Below the pieces are notes generated by a model, which was not told the origin of the DNA, made no database searches, and was given only the letters and a program-made list of their open reading frames with translations. A DNA stretch of 64,000 nt from Gemmobacter sp. (GTDB lineage Bacteria; Pseudomonadota; Alphaproteobacteria; Rhodobacterales; Rhodobacteraceae), in assembly GCF_034676705.1 (NCBI RefSeq), contig NZ_JAUCBS010000013.1, forward strand, positions 1,778,501 through 1,842,500. Direction: 5' to 3'. The translations under genes were made by a program, and so were the position numbers. Each line of letters begins with the position of its first letter. Position 1 is the first letter of the stretch. Shown here in pieces: positions 35,686-43,691 of this stretch.

Positions 35686-36735
35686 GACTCTTTTGCACAA
35701 ATCGGCTGCTGACTGTCCTTCCCCTTTCCCTGGGCAGACTTATCCCGCGACCTCTGTGACGGGGATGCCGAGCGCGGTGAAGCCATTGAGCACGGCAACC
35801 CTGACCTGGAACTCCGCAACCTGACGGTCGAAGTCTCGGGCGGACAGGCGCTGACCCAGCAGCTTGACGCAGTGCATCTTGGTTTCGGCGCGGCTTCGGC
35901 GGTGATAGCCGCTCCATCGTCGCCAGATGGTCCGCCCGACGCGCTTCGATGTGCGCAGGATTTCGTTGCGCGCGACAGCACCGGGGGTGTCTGGCTTCCA
36001 GGGCTTGGCGTTCTTGCGGGGCGGTATGATCGCCGCCGCGCCACGGGCCGCGATGGCGTCATGGCACTTGCGGGTGTCGAAGGCGCCGTCGGCGGTGACA
36101 GTGGCGATCTCCTGCTCGGGAGGGATCTGGCCCAGCAGTTCGGGCAGCATGGGCGCGTCGCCCACGTCGCTGGTGGTGAACTCGGCCGCCCGGATTTCTA
36201 GGGATTTCTCGTCGATCCCGATGTGGATCTTGCGCCAAACCCGGCGTTTGGTGCCTCCATGCTTGCGGGCGTTCCATTCCCCTTCGCCCTCGACCTTGAT
36301 CCCGGTGCTGTCCACCAGCAGGTGCAACGGGCCGTTGGAACCCCGGTAGGGAATGTTCACCTTCAACGCCTTCTGGCGGCGGCTGAGCGTGCTGAAGTCG
36401 GGCACGGCCCAGTCCAGGCCGATCAGGCGCAGGAGGCTCTCAACAAACCCGGTTGTCTGTCGAAGCGCCATGCCGAACAGAACCTTCATCGTCAGGCAGG
36501 TTTGGATGGCGGCATCACCATAGGCGGGCTGCCGCCCGCGCTTGCCGGTCGGTGCGGCTTCCCATGTCATGGCGGGATCGAACCAGATCGTCAGCGAGCC
36601 GCGGCGCTTCAGCGCTTCATTGTAGGCCGGCCAGTTCCTGGTCTTGTAGGTCGGAGGTGTCGGTCTGCTCATGCCTCACAGCTACCATGCTGGATTCACG
36701 AGATGAATCCCTCACAGGATTTGTGCAACAGAGCC
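35686..36735 (-). mobile_element. IS5-family insertion sequence
   Basis: About 1050 bp with imperfect 18-bp terminal inverted repeats: GACTCTTTTGCACAAATC at 35686 and, reversed, GGCTCTGTTGCACAAATC at 36735 (16 of 18 match). One transposase gene fills it. No clear target duplication is visible, consistent with a deletion at one end. It splits the regulator gene of the host transposon. Confidence 0.8.
35740..36672 (-). CDS. IS5-family transposase
   Basis: A 310-residue DDE transposase. Start MSRPTPPTYKTRNWPAYNEA; conserved IS5 regions LLRLIGLDWAVPDFSTLSRR, LLVDSTGIKVEGEGEW (first Asp), VTADGAFDTRKCHDAI (second Asp) and SRAETKMHCVKLLGQRL (Glu region Y/R-x3-E). The frame is intact and full length, so the element may be active. 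Confidence 0.92.
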   Translation of the reverse strand: MSRPTPPTYKTRNWPAYNEALKRRGSLTIWFDPAMTWEAAPTGKRGRQPAYGDAAIQTCLTMKVLFGMALRQTTGFVESLLRLIGLDWAVPDFSTLSRRQKALKVNIPYRGSNGPLHLLVDSTGIKVEGEGEWNARKHGGTKRRVWRKIHIGIDEKSLEIRAAEFTTSDVGDAPMLPELLGQIPPEQEIATVTADGAFDTRKCHDAIAARGAAAIIPPRKNAKPWKPDTPGAVARNEILRTSKRVGRTIWRRWSGYHRRSRAETKMHCVKLLGQRLSARDFDRQVAEFQVRVAVLNGFTALGIPVTEVAG

Positions 36736-36892
36736 CCGCAAACTCCTCCTGCGAGAGGGTGCCACGCAAAAAGCGGATGCGTCGGCCCACTGCGCGCTCG
36801 TCATGCACAGTTTGTGCTTTACCCTCTCTCACAATCTGTGTGTCCTTGCTCACATCTTGTGTAAGAATGTCAGGCGACGGCTCAAATGTCAA
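36736..36892 (-). pseudogene. N-terminal part of an XRE-type regulator
   Basis: Codons reading VHDERAVGRRIRFLRGTLSQ then EEFAG, the beginning of an XRE helix-turn-helix, end abruptly at the IS5 border. The start is uncertain: a TTG at 36892 or, more likely, a GTG at 36808, which would leave the palindromic array in front of the gene. It faces the transposase gene across a spacer now holding an IS3-type element. Confidence 0.55.
36806..36861. promoter_or_regulatory. Array of three CACA-N3-TGTG operators
   Basis: CACAGTTTGTG (36806-36816), CACAATCTGTG (36830-36840) and CACATCTTGTG (36851-36861) are three identical half-site pairs. Their centres are 24 and 21 bp apart, about two helical turns each. 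The array sits at the 5' end of the XRE-type fragment, between it and the divergent transposase gene, where a repressor would control both. Confidence 0.7.
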
Positions 36893-36975
36893 AGACCGCT
36901 GATGAAGTGAAAGCAGAGTTTCGCGCCAATCCGCCTTGAGCTAGTGCCCGATCTTTGGACAGATTTCCGTGTGAG

Positions 36976-37830
36976 TTAAGCTACTTCCTGCACCTGCTGA
37001 TCGGTTTCGATGGTGTTGAAGTAGACTACGGCGGGCGGCTGTCCGCCATGGGCCGTGTGTGGGCGATGGTCGTTGTAAAAGGTGATCCAGCGCCCGATGC
37101 CAGCCTTGGCCTGTGATCCGGTTTCCCAGGCGTGCAGGTAGACGCATTCATACTTCGGAGAGCGCCACAGGCGTTCGATGAAGATGTTGTCGAGACAGCG
37201 CTCCTTGCCGTCCATCGAGTTCCGGGTGCCGATCCGTTTCAGCCGGTCGGTCCAGGCGAAGGACGTGAACTGGCTACCTTGATCGGTATTCATGATCTCG
37301 GGCGGACCGAAGCGGTGGATAGCCTCTTTCAAGGCCTCGACGCAGAAGTCCGCCTCCAGCGTGTTGGAGATGCGCCAGGCCATCACCTTCCGCGTGAACC
37401 AGTCCATGACCGCCACCAGGTAGAGGAAGCCCTTTCGCATGGGCAGATAGGTGATGTCGGCGCACCAGACCTGGTTGGGCCGCTCCACCCGCACCCCACC
37501 CAGCAGATAGGGGTAGGTCTTGTGTCCCTTCGTGGGCCTGCTGGTGTCGGGCTTCTGATAGATCGGCATCAATCGCATGAGGCGCATCAGCCGCCGGATG
37601 CGTTTCTGGTTCACGGCATGACCCTCGTTCTGCAGGTGCCAGGTCATCTGCCGCACGCCGTAGAACGGGGTGTCCAGGAACTGCTTGTCGATTGGCAGCA
37701 TGAGGTCGAGGCTCATCGCCGTCTCGCCCCGCAGCGCGTAGTAGAACGACGACCGCGAGATCGACAGCAGGCGGCATTGCGCCCCGACCGACAGGCTTGG
37801 GTGGCTCTTTTCGATCATCCCGCGCCTCAC
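36976..37830 (-). CDS. IS3-family transposase, orfB (integrase part)
   Basis: A 284-residue protein with an rve-type DDE domain. QVWCADITYLPMRKGFLYLV holds the first Asp, PPEIMNTDQGSQFTS the second, and ERCLDNIFIERLWRSPKYE the Glu region. The N-terminal HTH_21 portion is SISRSSFYYALRGE. GTG start at 37830 overlaps the orfA stop (GTGA). The fusion protein OrfAB would be made by -1 frameshifting upstream, at the T6G run. Confidence 0.92.
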   Translation of the reverse strand: MRRGMIEKSHPSLSVGAQCRLLSISRSSFYYALRGETAMSLDLMLPIDKQFLDTPFYGVRQMTWHLQNEGHAVNQKRIRRLMRLMRLMPIYQKPDTSRPTKGHKTYPYLLGGVRVERPNQVWCADITYLPMRKGFLYLVAVMDWFTRKVMAWRISNTLEADFCVEALKEAIHRFGPPEIMNTDQGSQFTSFAWTDRLKRIGTRNSMDGKERCLDNIFIERLWRSPKYECVYLHAWETGSQAKAGIGRWITFYNDHRPHTAHGGQPPAVVYFNTIETDQQVQEVA

Positions 37831-38126
37831 TTGCCGATCCAGGGCTTGAGCTTTCGTGACAAAAAATCGTTGGCCACGGCCAGTTCTCCGATCTTGGCGT
37901 GCAGGTCACGGACCGTTTCTTCCGCAACCTCCGCCGCCACAGCGACCTTGCCACCGCGTTCGAAAATGCCTGCGGCCCCCTCAAGCAGCGACCGCTTCCA
38001 TTGAGGGATCATCGTCGGATGGACCCCATATTCCGTGGCCAGTTCCGACACCGTGCACTCTCCCTTCACGGCTTCCAGCGCCACACGGGCCTTGAACCCC
38101 GCGTCATGGTTCCTGCGCTTCTTCAT
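37827..38126 (-). CDS. IS3-family transposase, orfA (HTH part)
   Basis: A 99-residue protein: FKARVALEAVKGECTVSELA, then EYGVHPTMIPQWKRSLLEGA (HTH) and a leucine-zipper-like tail. Near its end, codons for NDFLSRK contain TTTTTTG, a plausible slippery site. Moving back one base there enters the orfB frame, which fits the positions of the two frames. Confidence 0.9.
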   Translation of the reverse strand: MKKRRNHDAGFKARVALEAVKGECTVSELATEYGVHPTMIPQWKRSLLEGAAGIFERGGKVAVAAEVAEETVRDLHAKIGELAVANDFLSRKLKPWIGK

Positions 38127-38207
38127 GTCCTGATCTCCTCGTCCTTGGAGACCAGCAGACTTCAGATCGTAGCTTCCGTAACTGTCCGATTTTCGGGGAG
38201 TAGCTCA

Positions 38208-38786
38208 GTCTTCCTGTGCATGAGGTGCCAGGCAATCGTGGAGGAGCGCGAGGCAAGGTATGGGTTCTTCATCCGGATCGTTGCTCTCCCGCCCTACGCG
38301 ACCTTCTTGGCCTTTCTGAAACCCTGCCTTCAACGACGATTGAAGACCGCTTTTCAGACCGGGCAGAAGATTGGCAGATCGCCGTTGCCGCCGACAAGTA
38401 TCGTATCCTCACTCCGGTTCTTCTGACGCCACCGGGATCGCCGGAGCGCGCAAACGCGATCCGCGAACTGGCTGCGCAGCCCATGCATCAGGTTGGCGGG
38501 AAGTGGCTGCCGGTTGCCGAGCGGACCCTGTACGACTGGCTCAGCGCGGCAGAAGGGAACCTGTCTGGCCTAATGCCGAGTGGGCGCAGTGATCGAGGCC
38601 AGGCACGGGTAATGATGACGCGGCTTTGGGATGCCGCCATTGACCTTGCCGATGGCGCAAAGGCTGAAATCGCTGCCCGTATCACGCGCGAAGCTCAAAG
38701 CATGGCCGCGAATGATGGCACATCCGACAGGGAGATCATCCGCCTTTGTGGTCTACGCCTTGAAAAGTATTGTGTTTCCGCCGGAT
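38208..38786 (+). pseudogene. N-terminal part of a TniA/MuA-like transposase
   Basis: Codons from the IS3 border read LRDLLGLSETLPSTTIEDRF, AAQPMHQVGGKWLPVAERTL, YDWLSAAEGNLSGLMPSGRS and ITREAQSMAANDGTSDREII. This resembles the multi-HTH N-terminal DNA-binding region of Mu-type transposases. The start codon has been lost or displaced by the IS3-type element, and an IS256-type element interrupts the frame at 38787. It continues in phase after that element at 40169. Confidence 0.5.
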
Positions 38787-40160
38787 GATAGTGCCCCACG
38801 GCGTGGTGTAGGAGGCCGCAGGCGACGCTGATGGCGACGCTGGCGGTCACCGTCGATCTTCGGAAAGGTTTGGGTTGCGACACCTGAAACCTGAGACGGA
38901 GATGACGATGACCGACGACAGAATGGCGCTGATCGAGCTGGTTGAGAAGCAGGCCGATGGCGACCTCGTGCGCGAGATGCTGGCCTTTGCGGCCGAGCGG
39001 ATCATGGAAGCAGAGATCGAGGCGCGGACGGGCGCGGCCAAAGGTGCGCGCTCGCCGATGCGGGAAGCCCAGCGAAACGGATACCGCGACCGGGACTGGG
39101 ACACGCGCGCTGGCCGCATCTCGCTGGAGATCCCGAAGTTGCGGAAGGGAAGCTACTTCCCCAGCTTCCTCGAGCCACGCCGCACGGCGGAGAAAGCCTT
39201 GGTTGCTGTGATCCAGGAAGCCTACGTCCACGGCATCTCGACGCGGTCCGTCGATGATCTGGTCAAAGCCATGGGCGCTGGTGGCATGTCGAAGAGCCAG
39301 GTCAGCCGGCTGTGCATGGAGATCGATGAGCGGGTGGACGCCTTCCTGGCCCGCCCCCTGGAAGGTGCGTGGCCCTATCTCTGGCTCGACGCCACCTACC
39401 TCAAGGTCAGGGAGGGCGGGCGCATCATCAGCAAGGCGGTGATACTCGCCGTGGCCGTGAACGAGGACGGCAAGCGCGAGGTGCTGGGCGTCGCCACCGG
39501 TCCGTCCGAGGCGGAGACCTTCTGGACCGACTTCCTGCGCAGTCTTGCGGACCGGGGCCTGCGCGGCGTGAAGCTGGTGATCGCAGACGACCACAAGGGC
39601 CTGCGGGCCGCGGCGCGCCGGGTCTTCAACGCCACCCACCAGAGATGCCGCATTCACTGGATGCGCAACGTCCTGGCTTACGCTCCGGCAAAGCAGCGCA
39701 CCGCGGTGGCGGCGATGCTGAAGACGATCTTTGCCCAGGAGAGCAAGGCCGACGCCGAGGCACAGTGGAATGTCGTGGCCGACGCCCTGCGGGAAAAGCA
39801 GCCCAAACTCGGTGCCCTGATGGACGCCTCCTGCGACGATGTCCTCGCTTACATGTCGTTTCCCCGCGAGCACTGGACCCAGATCGCCTCCACCAACCCG
39901 CTGGAACGTGTGAACCGCGAGGTGAAACGGCGAGCCGATGTCATAGGGATCTTCCCGAACGATGCTGCCATCGTCCGCCTCGTCGGCGCGCTGATGCTCG
40001 AGACCAACGACGAGTGGGCCGTCGCGCGGCGATACATGAGCCTTGAAACGCTCGCCCGCGTCACCGACAATCCCAACGTCAGGCTGCCTGCCGTGGCTAC
40101 CTGACAGACCAGGACCTCTCAGAAGGTCGGCGCTCCTACACCACGCCGTGGGGCACTATC
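38787..40160 (+). mobile_element. IS256-family insertion sequence, copy 1
   Basis: 1374 bp bounded by perfect 27-bp inverted repeats that begin GATAGTGCCCCACGGCGTGG. It is flanked by a direct 8-bp duplication, CGCCGGAT (38779-38786 and 40161-40168). Intact transposase. It appears identical to the copy at 40408-41781 in the opposite orientation. Confidence 0.95.
38902..40104 (+). CDS. IS256-family transposase (copy 1)
   Basis: A 400-residue mutator-type transposase (409 if a TTG at 38875 is used). Landmarks are GARSPMREAQRNGYRDRDWD, WPYLWLDATYLKVREGG (first Asp), VKLVIADDHKGLRAAARRVF (second Asp), QRCRIHWMRNVLAYAP and a late Glu in the TNPLERVNREVKRRADVIGI signature. Full length and probably functional. 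Confidence 0.93.
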   Translation: MTMTDDRMALIELVEKQADGDLVREMLAFAAERIMEAEIEARTGAAKGARSPMREAQRNGYRDRDWDTRAGRISLEIPKLRKGSYFPSFLEPRRTAEKALVAVIQEAYVHGISTRSVDDLVKAMGAGGMSKSQVSRLCMEIDERVDAFLARPLEGAWPYLWLDATYLKVREGGRIISKAVILAVAVNEDGKREVLGVATGPSEAETFWTDFLRSLADRGLRGVKLVIADDHKGLRAAARRVFNATHQRCRIHWMRNVLAYAPAKQRTAVAAMLKTIFAQESKADAEAQWNVVADALREKQPKLGALMDASCDDVLAYMSFPREHWTQIASTNPLERVNREVKRRADVIGIFPNDAAIVRLVGALMLETNDEWAVARRYMSLETLARVTDNPNVRLPAVAT

Positions 40161-40291
40161 CGCCGGATCGCACCTGCCCGCTGCGAAGCTTAAAACCATC
40201 TGCAAGCTCAACACCAAATGGTCGGCACGGCTCGATCTGGGGCGGTTCCGATTGGTGTATATGCGCGACAAGGATCACAAGGCATGGCGGA
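40161..40291 (+). pseudogene. Continuation of the TniA-like transposase gene
   Basis: When copy 1 of IS256 and one 8-bp duplication are removed, the frame joins as KYCVSAG-SHLPAAKLKTIC and continues TKWSARLDLGRFRLVYMRDK. It stops at the left end of the IS110/IS1111-type element at 40292. The rest of the gene is absent from the window. Confidence 0.55.
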
Positions 40292-40407
40292 TGAACTGAT
40301 GCGGTGGATGCCCCCACCAACGGCATCTCATATGCCATGATGGTTCGATTGGAACCGAACGGAGGGCGCACCGATGACGACAAATATCAGCATGCTGGCG
40401 ATAGATC

Positions 40408-41781
40408 GATAGTGCCCCACGGCGTGGTGTAGGAGCGCCGACCTTCTGAGAGGTCCTGGTCTGTCAGGTAGCCACGGCAGGCAGCCTGACGTTGGGATTG
40501 TCGGTGACGCGGGCGAGCGTTTCAAGGCTCATGTATCGCCGCGCGACGGCCCACTCGTCGTTGGTCTCGAGCATCAGCGCGCCGACGAGGCGGACGATGG
40601 CAGCATCGTTCGGGAAGATCCCTATGACATCGGCTCGCCGTTTCACCTCGCGGTTCACACGTTCCAGCGGGTTGGTGGAGGCGATCTGGGTCCAGTGCTC
40701 GCGGGGAAACGACATGTAAGCGAGGACATCGTCGCAGGAGGCGTCCATCAGGGCACCGAGTTTGGGCTGCTTTTCCCGCAGGGCGTCGGCCACGACATTC
40801 CACTGTGCCTCGGCGTCGGCCTTGCTCTCCTGGGCAAAGATCGTCTTCAGCATCGCCGCCACCGCGGTGCGCTGCTTTGCCGGAGCGTAAGCCAGGACGT
40901 TGCGCATCCAGTGAATGCGGCATCTCTGGTGGGTGGCGTTGAAGACCCGGCGCGCCGCGGCCCGCAGGCCCTTGTGGTCGTCTGCGATCACCAGCTTCAC
41001 GCCGCGCAGGCCCCGGTCCGCAAGACTGCGCAGGAAGTCGGTCCAGAAGGTCTCCGCCTCGGACGGACCGGTGGCGACGCCCAGCACCTCGCGCTTGCCG
41101 TCCTCGTTCACGGCCACGGCGAGTATCACCGCCTTGCTGATGATGCGCCCGCCCTCCCTGACCTTGAGGTAGGTGGCGTCGAGCCAGAGATAGGGCCACG
41201 CACCTTCCAGGGGGCGGGCCAGGAAGGCGTCCACCCGCTCATCGATCTCCATGCACAGCCGGCTGACCTGGCTCTTCGACATGCCACCAGCGCCCATGGC
41301 TTTGACCAGATCATCGACGGACCGCGTCGAGATGCCGTGGACGTAGGCTTCCTGGATCACAGCAACCAAGGCTTTCTCCGCCGTGCGGCGTGGCTCGAGG
41401 AAGCTGGGGAAGTAGCTTCCCTTCCGCAGCTTCGGGATCTCCAGCGAGATGCGGCCAGCGCGCGTGTCCCAGTCCCGGTCGCGGTATCCGTTTCGCTGGG
41501 CTTCCCGCATCGGCGAGCGCGCACCTTTGGCCGCGCCCGTCCGCGCCTCGATCTCTGCTTCCATGATCCGCTCGGCCGCAAAGGCCAGCATCTCGCGCAC
41601 GAGGTCGCCATCGGCCTGCTTCTCAACCAGCTCGATCAGCGCCATTCTGTCGTCGGTCATCGTCATCTCCGTCTCAGGTTTCAGGTGTCGCAACCCAAAC
41701 CTTTCCGAAGATCGACGGTGACCGCCAGCGTCGCCATCAGCGTCGCCTGCGGCCTCCTACACCACGCCGTGGGGCACTATC
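40408..41781 (-). mobile_element. IS256-family insertion sequence, copy 2
   Basis: 1374 bp, same ends as copy 1, reverse orientation, with its own 8-bp target duplication GATAGATC (40400-40407 and 41782-41789). It is inserted 34 bp into the IS110-family transposase gene. Confidence 0.95.
40464..41666 (-). CDS. IS256-family transposase (copy 2)
   Basis: The encoded protein is identical over its full length to the copy-1 transposase (same D...D...E motifs and HWMRNVLAYAP element). Identity extends to the overlapping frames on the other strand, so the DNA itself is probably identical. This points to very recent transposition. Confidence 0.93.
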   Translation of the reverse strand: MTMTDDRMALIELVEKQADGDLVREMLAFAAERIMEAEIEARTGAAKGARSPMREAQRNGYRDRDWDTRAGRISLEIPKLRKGSYFPSFLEPRRTAEKALVAVIQEAYVHGISTRSVDDLVKAMGAGGMSKSQVSRLCMEIDERVDAFLARPLEGAWPYLWLDATYLKVREGGRIISKAVILAVAVNEDGKREVLGVATGPSEAETFWTDFLRSLADRGLRGVKLVIADDHKGLRAAARRVFNATHQRCRIHWMRNVLAYAPAKQRTAVAAMLKTIFAQESKADAEAQWNVVADALREKQPKLGALMDASCDDVLAYMSFPREHWTQIASTNPLERVNREVKRRADVIGIFPNDAAIVRLVGALMLETNDEWAVARRYMSLETLARVTDNPNVRLPAVAT

Positions 41782-43050
41782 GATAGATCTTGCGAAGGGT
41801 AGCTTCCAGATCTGCGCTGTCGGGCCGGAGGGGACGGTTCTATACAACCGAAGTTTGTCGCGGACGCGTCTGGCGACGCTTCTCGCCGACCAGCCCGCGT
41901 GCATCGTTGCGATGGAGGCCTGCGCCACTTCGCATCACTGGGGCCGGGTGGCACAACGGCACGGCCACGAGGTTCGGCTTGTCCCGGCGGCCTATGTGAA
42001 GCCGTTTGTGAAGCGTCAGAAGAACGACAAGGCGGACGCGGAGGCCATCGCGGAAGCGGCCTTGCGCCCGACCATGCGCTTCGTGGCAGTCAAGAGCGCA
42101 GAGACCCAGGGGCGCGCGGTCGCATTCCGGACGCATCAATGTCTGGTCCGGCAACGCACGCAACTCATCAACGCGCTTCGAGGACATCTGGCCGAGTTCG
42201 GCCTCGTGGCGCCGAAGGGACCGGCGAGCCTGAAGGTGCTGGAGAACGCGCTGGAAGACGAGGCCACAGACCTGCCATGCCCGGTTCGGGAGATGGGAAC
42301 AATTTACCTTAGCCAAATCGCGCGGCTCACCGAGGTGATCGAACAGTTAGCGGACGAACTTGAGACGGCATCGAAGACAGATGCACAGCTGCGAAGATTG
42401 TGTACCATCCCCGGGATCGGCCCGGTCACCGCTGGCGCGGTCTCGGCGTTCGCCCCGGACCTCGACACATTCGATAGCGGGCGAAACTTCGCAGCGTGGC
42501 TCGGCCTGGTACCCCGGCAGAGGTCTACAGGTGGCAAGACCAAGCTGGGTTCGGTCAGCAAAATGGGCCAGACCGACATCCGCCGCCTTCTGATTGTCGG
42601 CGCCATGAGCGTGATCCGCTGGGTGGTTCGCAAGGGCGGCAGTGCGAACCGCTGGCTGGCCGCGCTGGTGGCGCGCAAGCCCAGGATGGTCGCGGCCGTC
42701 GCGCTGGCGAACAAGATGGCTCGTATGATCTGGGCCCTGACAACGAAGAAAGAGGATTATCGAATGGCGTGATCTGACCAAGAGCAGGGTCTGGACACGG
42801 CATGGCCGCAAGGCCGGGGTGAGCGATCGACGAGGAGTAGGCGACACGGACTTCGAAGTTCAAGGCGGGAGATTCAGTCCCGGGGCTCGAGCGCTTGCAG
42901 CTCTCTGAACCGATGTGAACCCAGCCTTCCGAACAGCATACCGGCCCGTGGCGTCATGGAAGGCCACGCTCAGAGGCCTGACACACGTCCGATCGAAGAC
43001 CCCGCCGACGATCCGAAGATATTGCTTGCCAAACAGGGGGCATCCACACA

Positions 43051-43213
43051 CGTCCCCTCCGGCCCGACAGCGCAGACCTGGAAGCTACCCTTCGCAAGAT
43101 CTATCGCCAGCATGCTGATATTTGTCGTCATCGGTGCGCCCTCCGTTCGGTTCCAATCGAACCATCATGGCATATGAGATGCCGTTGGTGGGGGCATCCA
43201 CCGCATCAGTTCA
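43051..43213 (-). repeat. Inverted fragment of a second IS110/IS1111 copy
   Basis: The 163 bp are the reverse complement of the element's left end: 43098-43213 matches 40292-40407, and 43051-43097 matches the transposase codons at 41790-41836 with one difference (CAGACCTGG against CAGATCTGG). The fragment is cut where the right end of the intact copy abuts it. Confidence 0.85.
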
Positions 43214-43255
43214 GTCGCCCATATCATGCGGGTGCTGGACGGGGCCATGCCATGA
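43214..43255 (+). pseudogene. Last codons of a transposition gene (probable TniB-like ATPase)
   Basis: The frame reads VAHIMRVLDGAMP followed by TGA, overlapping the ATG of the next gene (ATGA). The identity as the ATPase partner is inferred only from gene order in Mu/Tn7-like elements. Confidence 0.35.
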
Positions 43256-43647
43256 CTGACGAGCCCCCGACCGACAGGCATGGGCTGCGGGGCCTTGTTG
43301 CCTCTTCCCCCGCGGAACTGCGCGCCAGCCATGCGGCACAGGGACGCGTGATCACGGCCCTTGAAACAGCCCTTCACGCCAGCCTTCAACAGGGCATGAA
43401 TGCCCTGCCGCAACCATCCGCGCCGATCAGCAAGCATCGCCGCGAACATCGGCCAGGTCCGCCGCCCAAGATTGCAGGCGATGCCGAACCTCAGGCGTTC
43501 ATCGTGGCGCGTCTTGACCGGCTGACACTAGAAGGAATCGCTGCCGAAGTAGCGCAGCACTTTCCGGCAAGCCGCCGCGTCGGCAAGACCGCCATCTGGG
43601 AATGGTGGCGCAAAAGCCAAGGCGGGGATCGTCGAAAACGGCGTTGA
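43252..43647 (+). CDS. Small transposon-borne protein, HTH-like C-terminus
   Basis: A 131-residue basic protein of unknown family. After a polar N-terminus (LVASSPAELRASHAAQ), a helical middle and a Pro/His-rich spacer, the C-terminus has LTLEGIAAEVAQHFPASRRV then GKTAIWEWWRKSQGG, resembling a helix-turn-helix. It is translationally coupled to the truncated gene before it and is the last gene before the right border. It could be an accessory targeting or regulatory factor of the transposon. Confidence 0.5.
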   Translation: MTDEPPTDRHGLRGLVASSPAELRASHAAQGRVITALETALHASLQQGMNALPQPSAPISKHRREHRPGPPPKIAGDAEPQAFIVARLDRLTLEGIAAEVAQHFPASRRVGKTAIWEWWRKSQGGDRRKRR

Positions 43648-43691
43648 TCCCGGATCATCCGGGATAGCCTGCGGACCCCCGTCCTCTTCCG

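Larger units (their letters stand above)
36937..38207 (-). mobile_element. IS3-family insertion sequence
   Basis: About 1271 bp. The ends are imperfect inverted repeats: TGAGCTAGTGCCCGATC at 36937 and, reversed, TGAGCTACTCCCCGAAA at 38207, both continuing to GGACAG. It contains orfA and orfB in overlapping frames. A target duplication is not evident. Confidence 0.8.
40374..42772 (+). pseudogene. IS110-family transposase, split by IS256 copy 2
   Basis: The first 11 codons (MTTNISMLAID, 40374-40407) join in frame to 41790-42772 once the IS256 and one copy of its GATAGATC target duplication are removed, giving 338 residues. RuvC-like DEDD residues are in AIDLAKGSFQ, VAMEACATSHHWGR and KNDKADAEAIAEA. 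The Tnp_IS116 domain shows IPGIGPVTAGAVSA and the serine region KTKLGSVSKMGQTDIRRLL. A GGAGGG site precedes the ATG. Precise loss of the IS256 would restore it. Confidence 0.85.
40292..43050 (+). mobile_element. IS110-family (IS1111-like) element, interrupted by IS256 copy 2
   Basis: There are no terminal repeats, but 12-bp subterminal inverted repeats are perfect: GTGGATGCCCCC (40304-40315) and GGGGGCATCCAC (43036-43047). Subterminal repeats are characteristic of the IS1111 group. The non-coding part after the transposase is long (about 270 bp), where that group carries its guide RNA. Without the 1374-bp IS256 insertion it is about 1.38 kb. Confidence 0.7.

Noticed and set aside
36937..38207. 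A target-site duplication for the IS3-type element
   Set aside because: The flanking bases (GCCT and GTCT) do not match well enough to call.
38787..41781. The two IS256 copies as a composite transposon
   Set aside because: Each copy has its own distinct 8-bp target duplication, and the 247 bp between them are parts of the host transposon and the IS110 element, not cargo.
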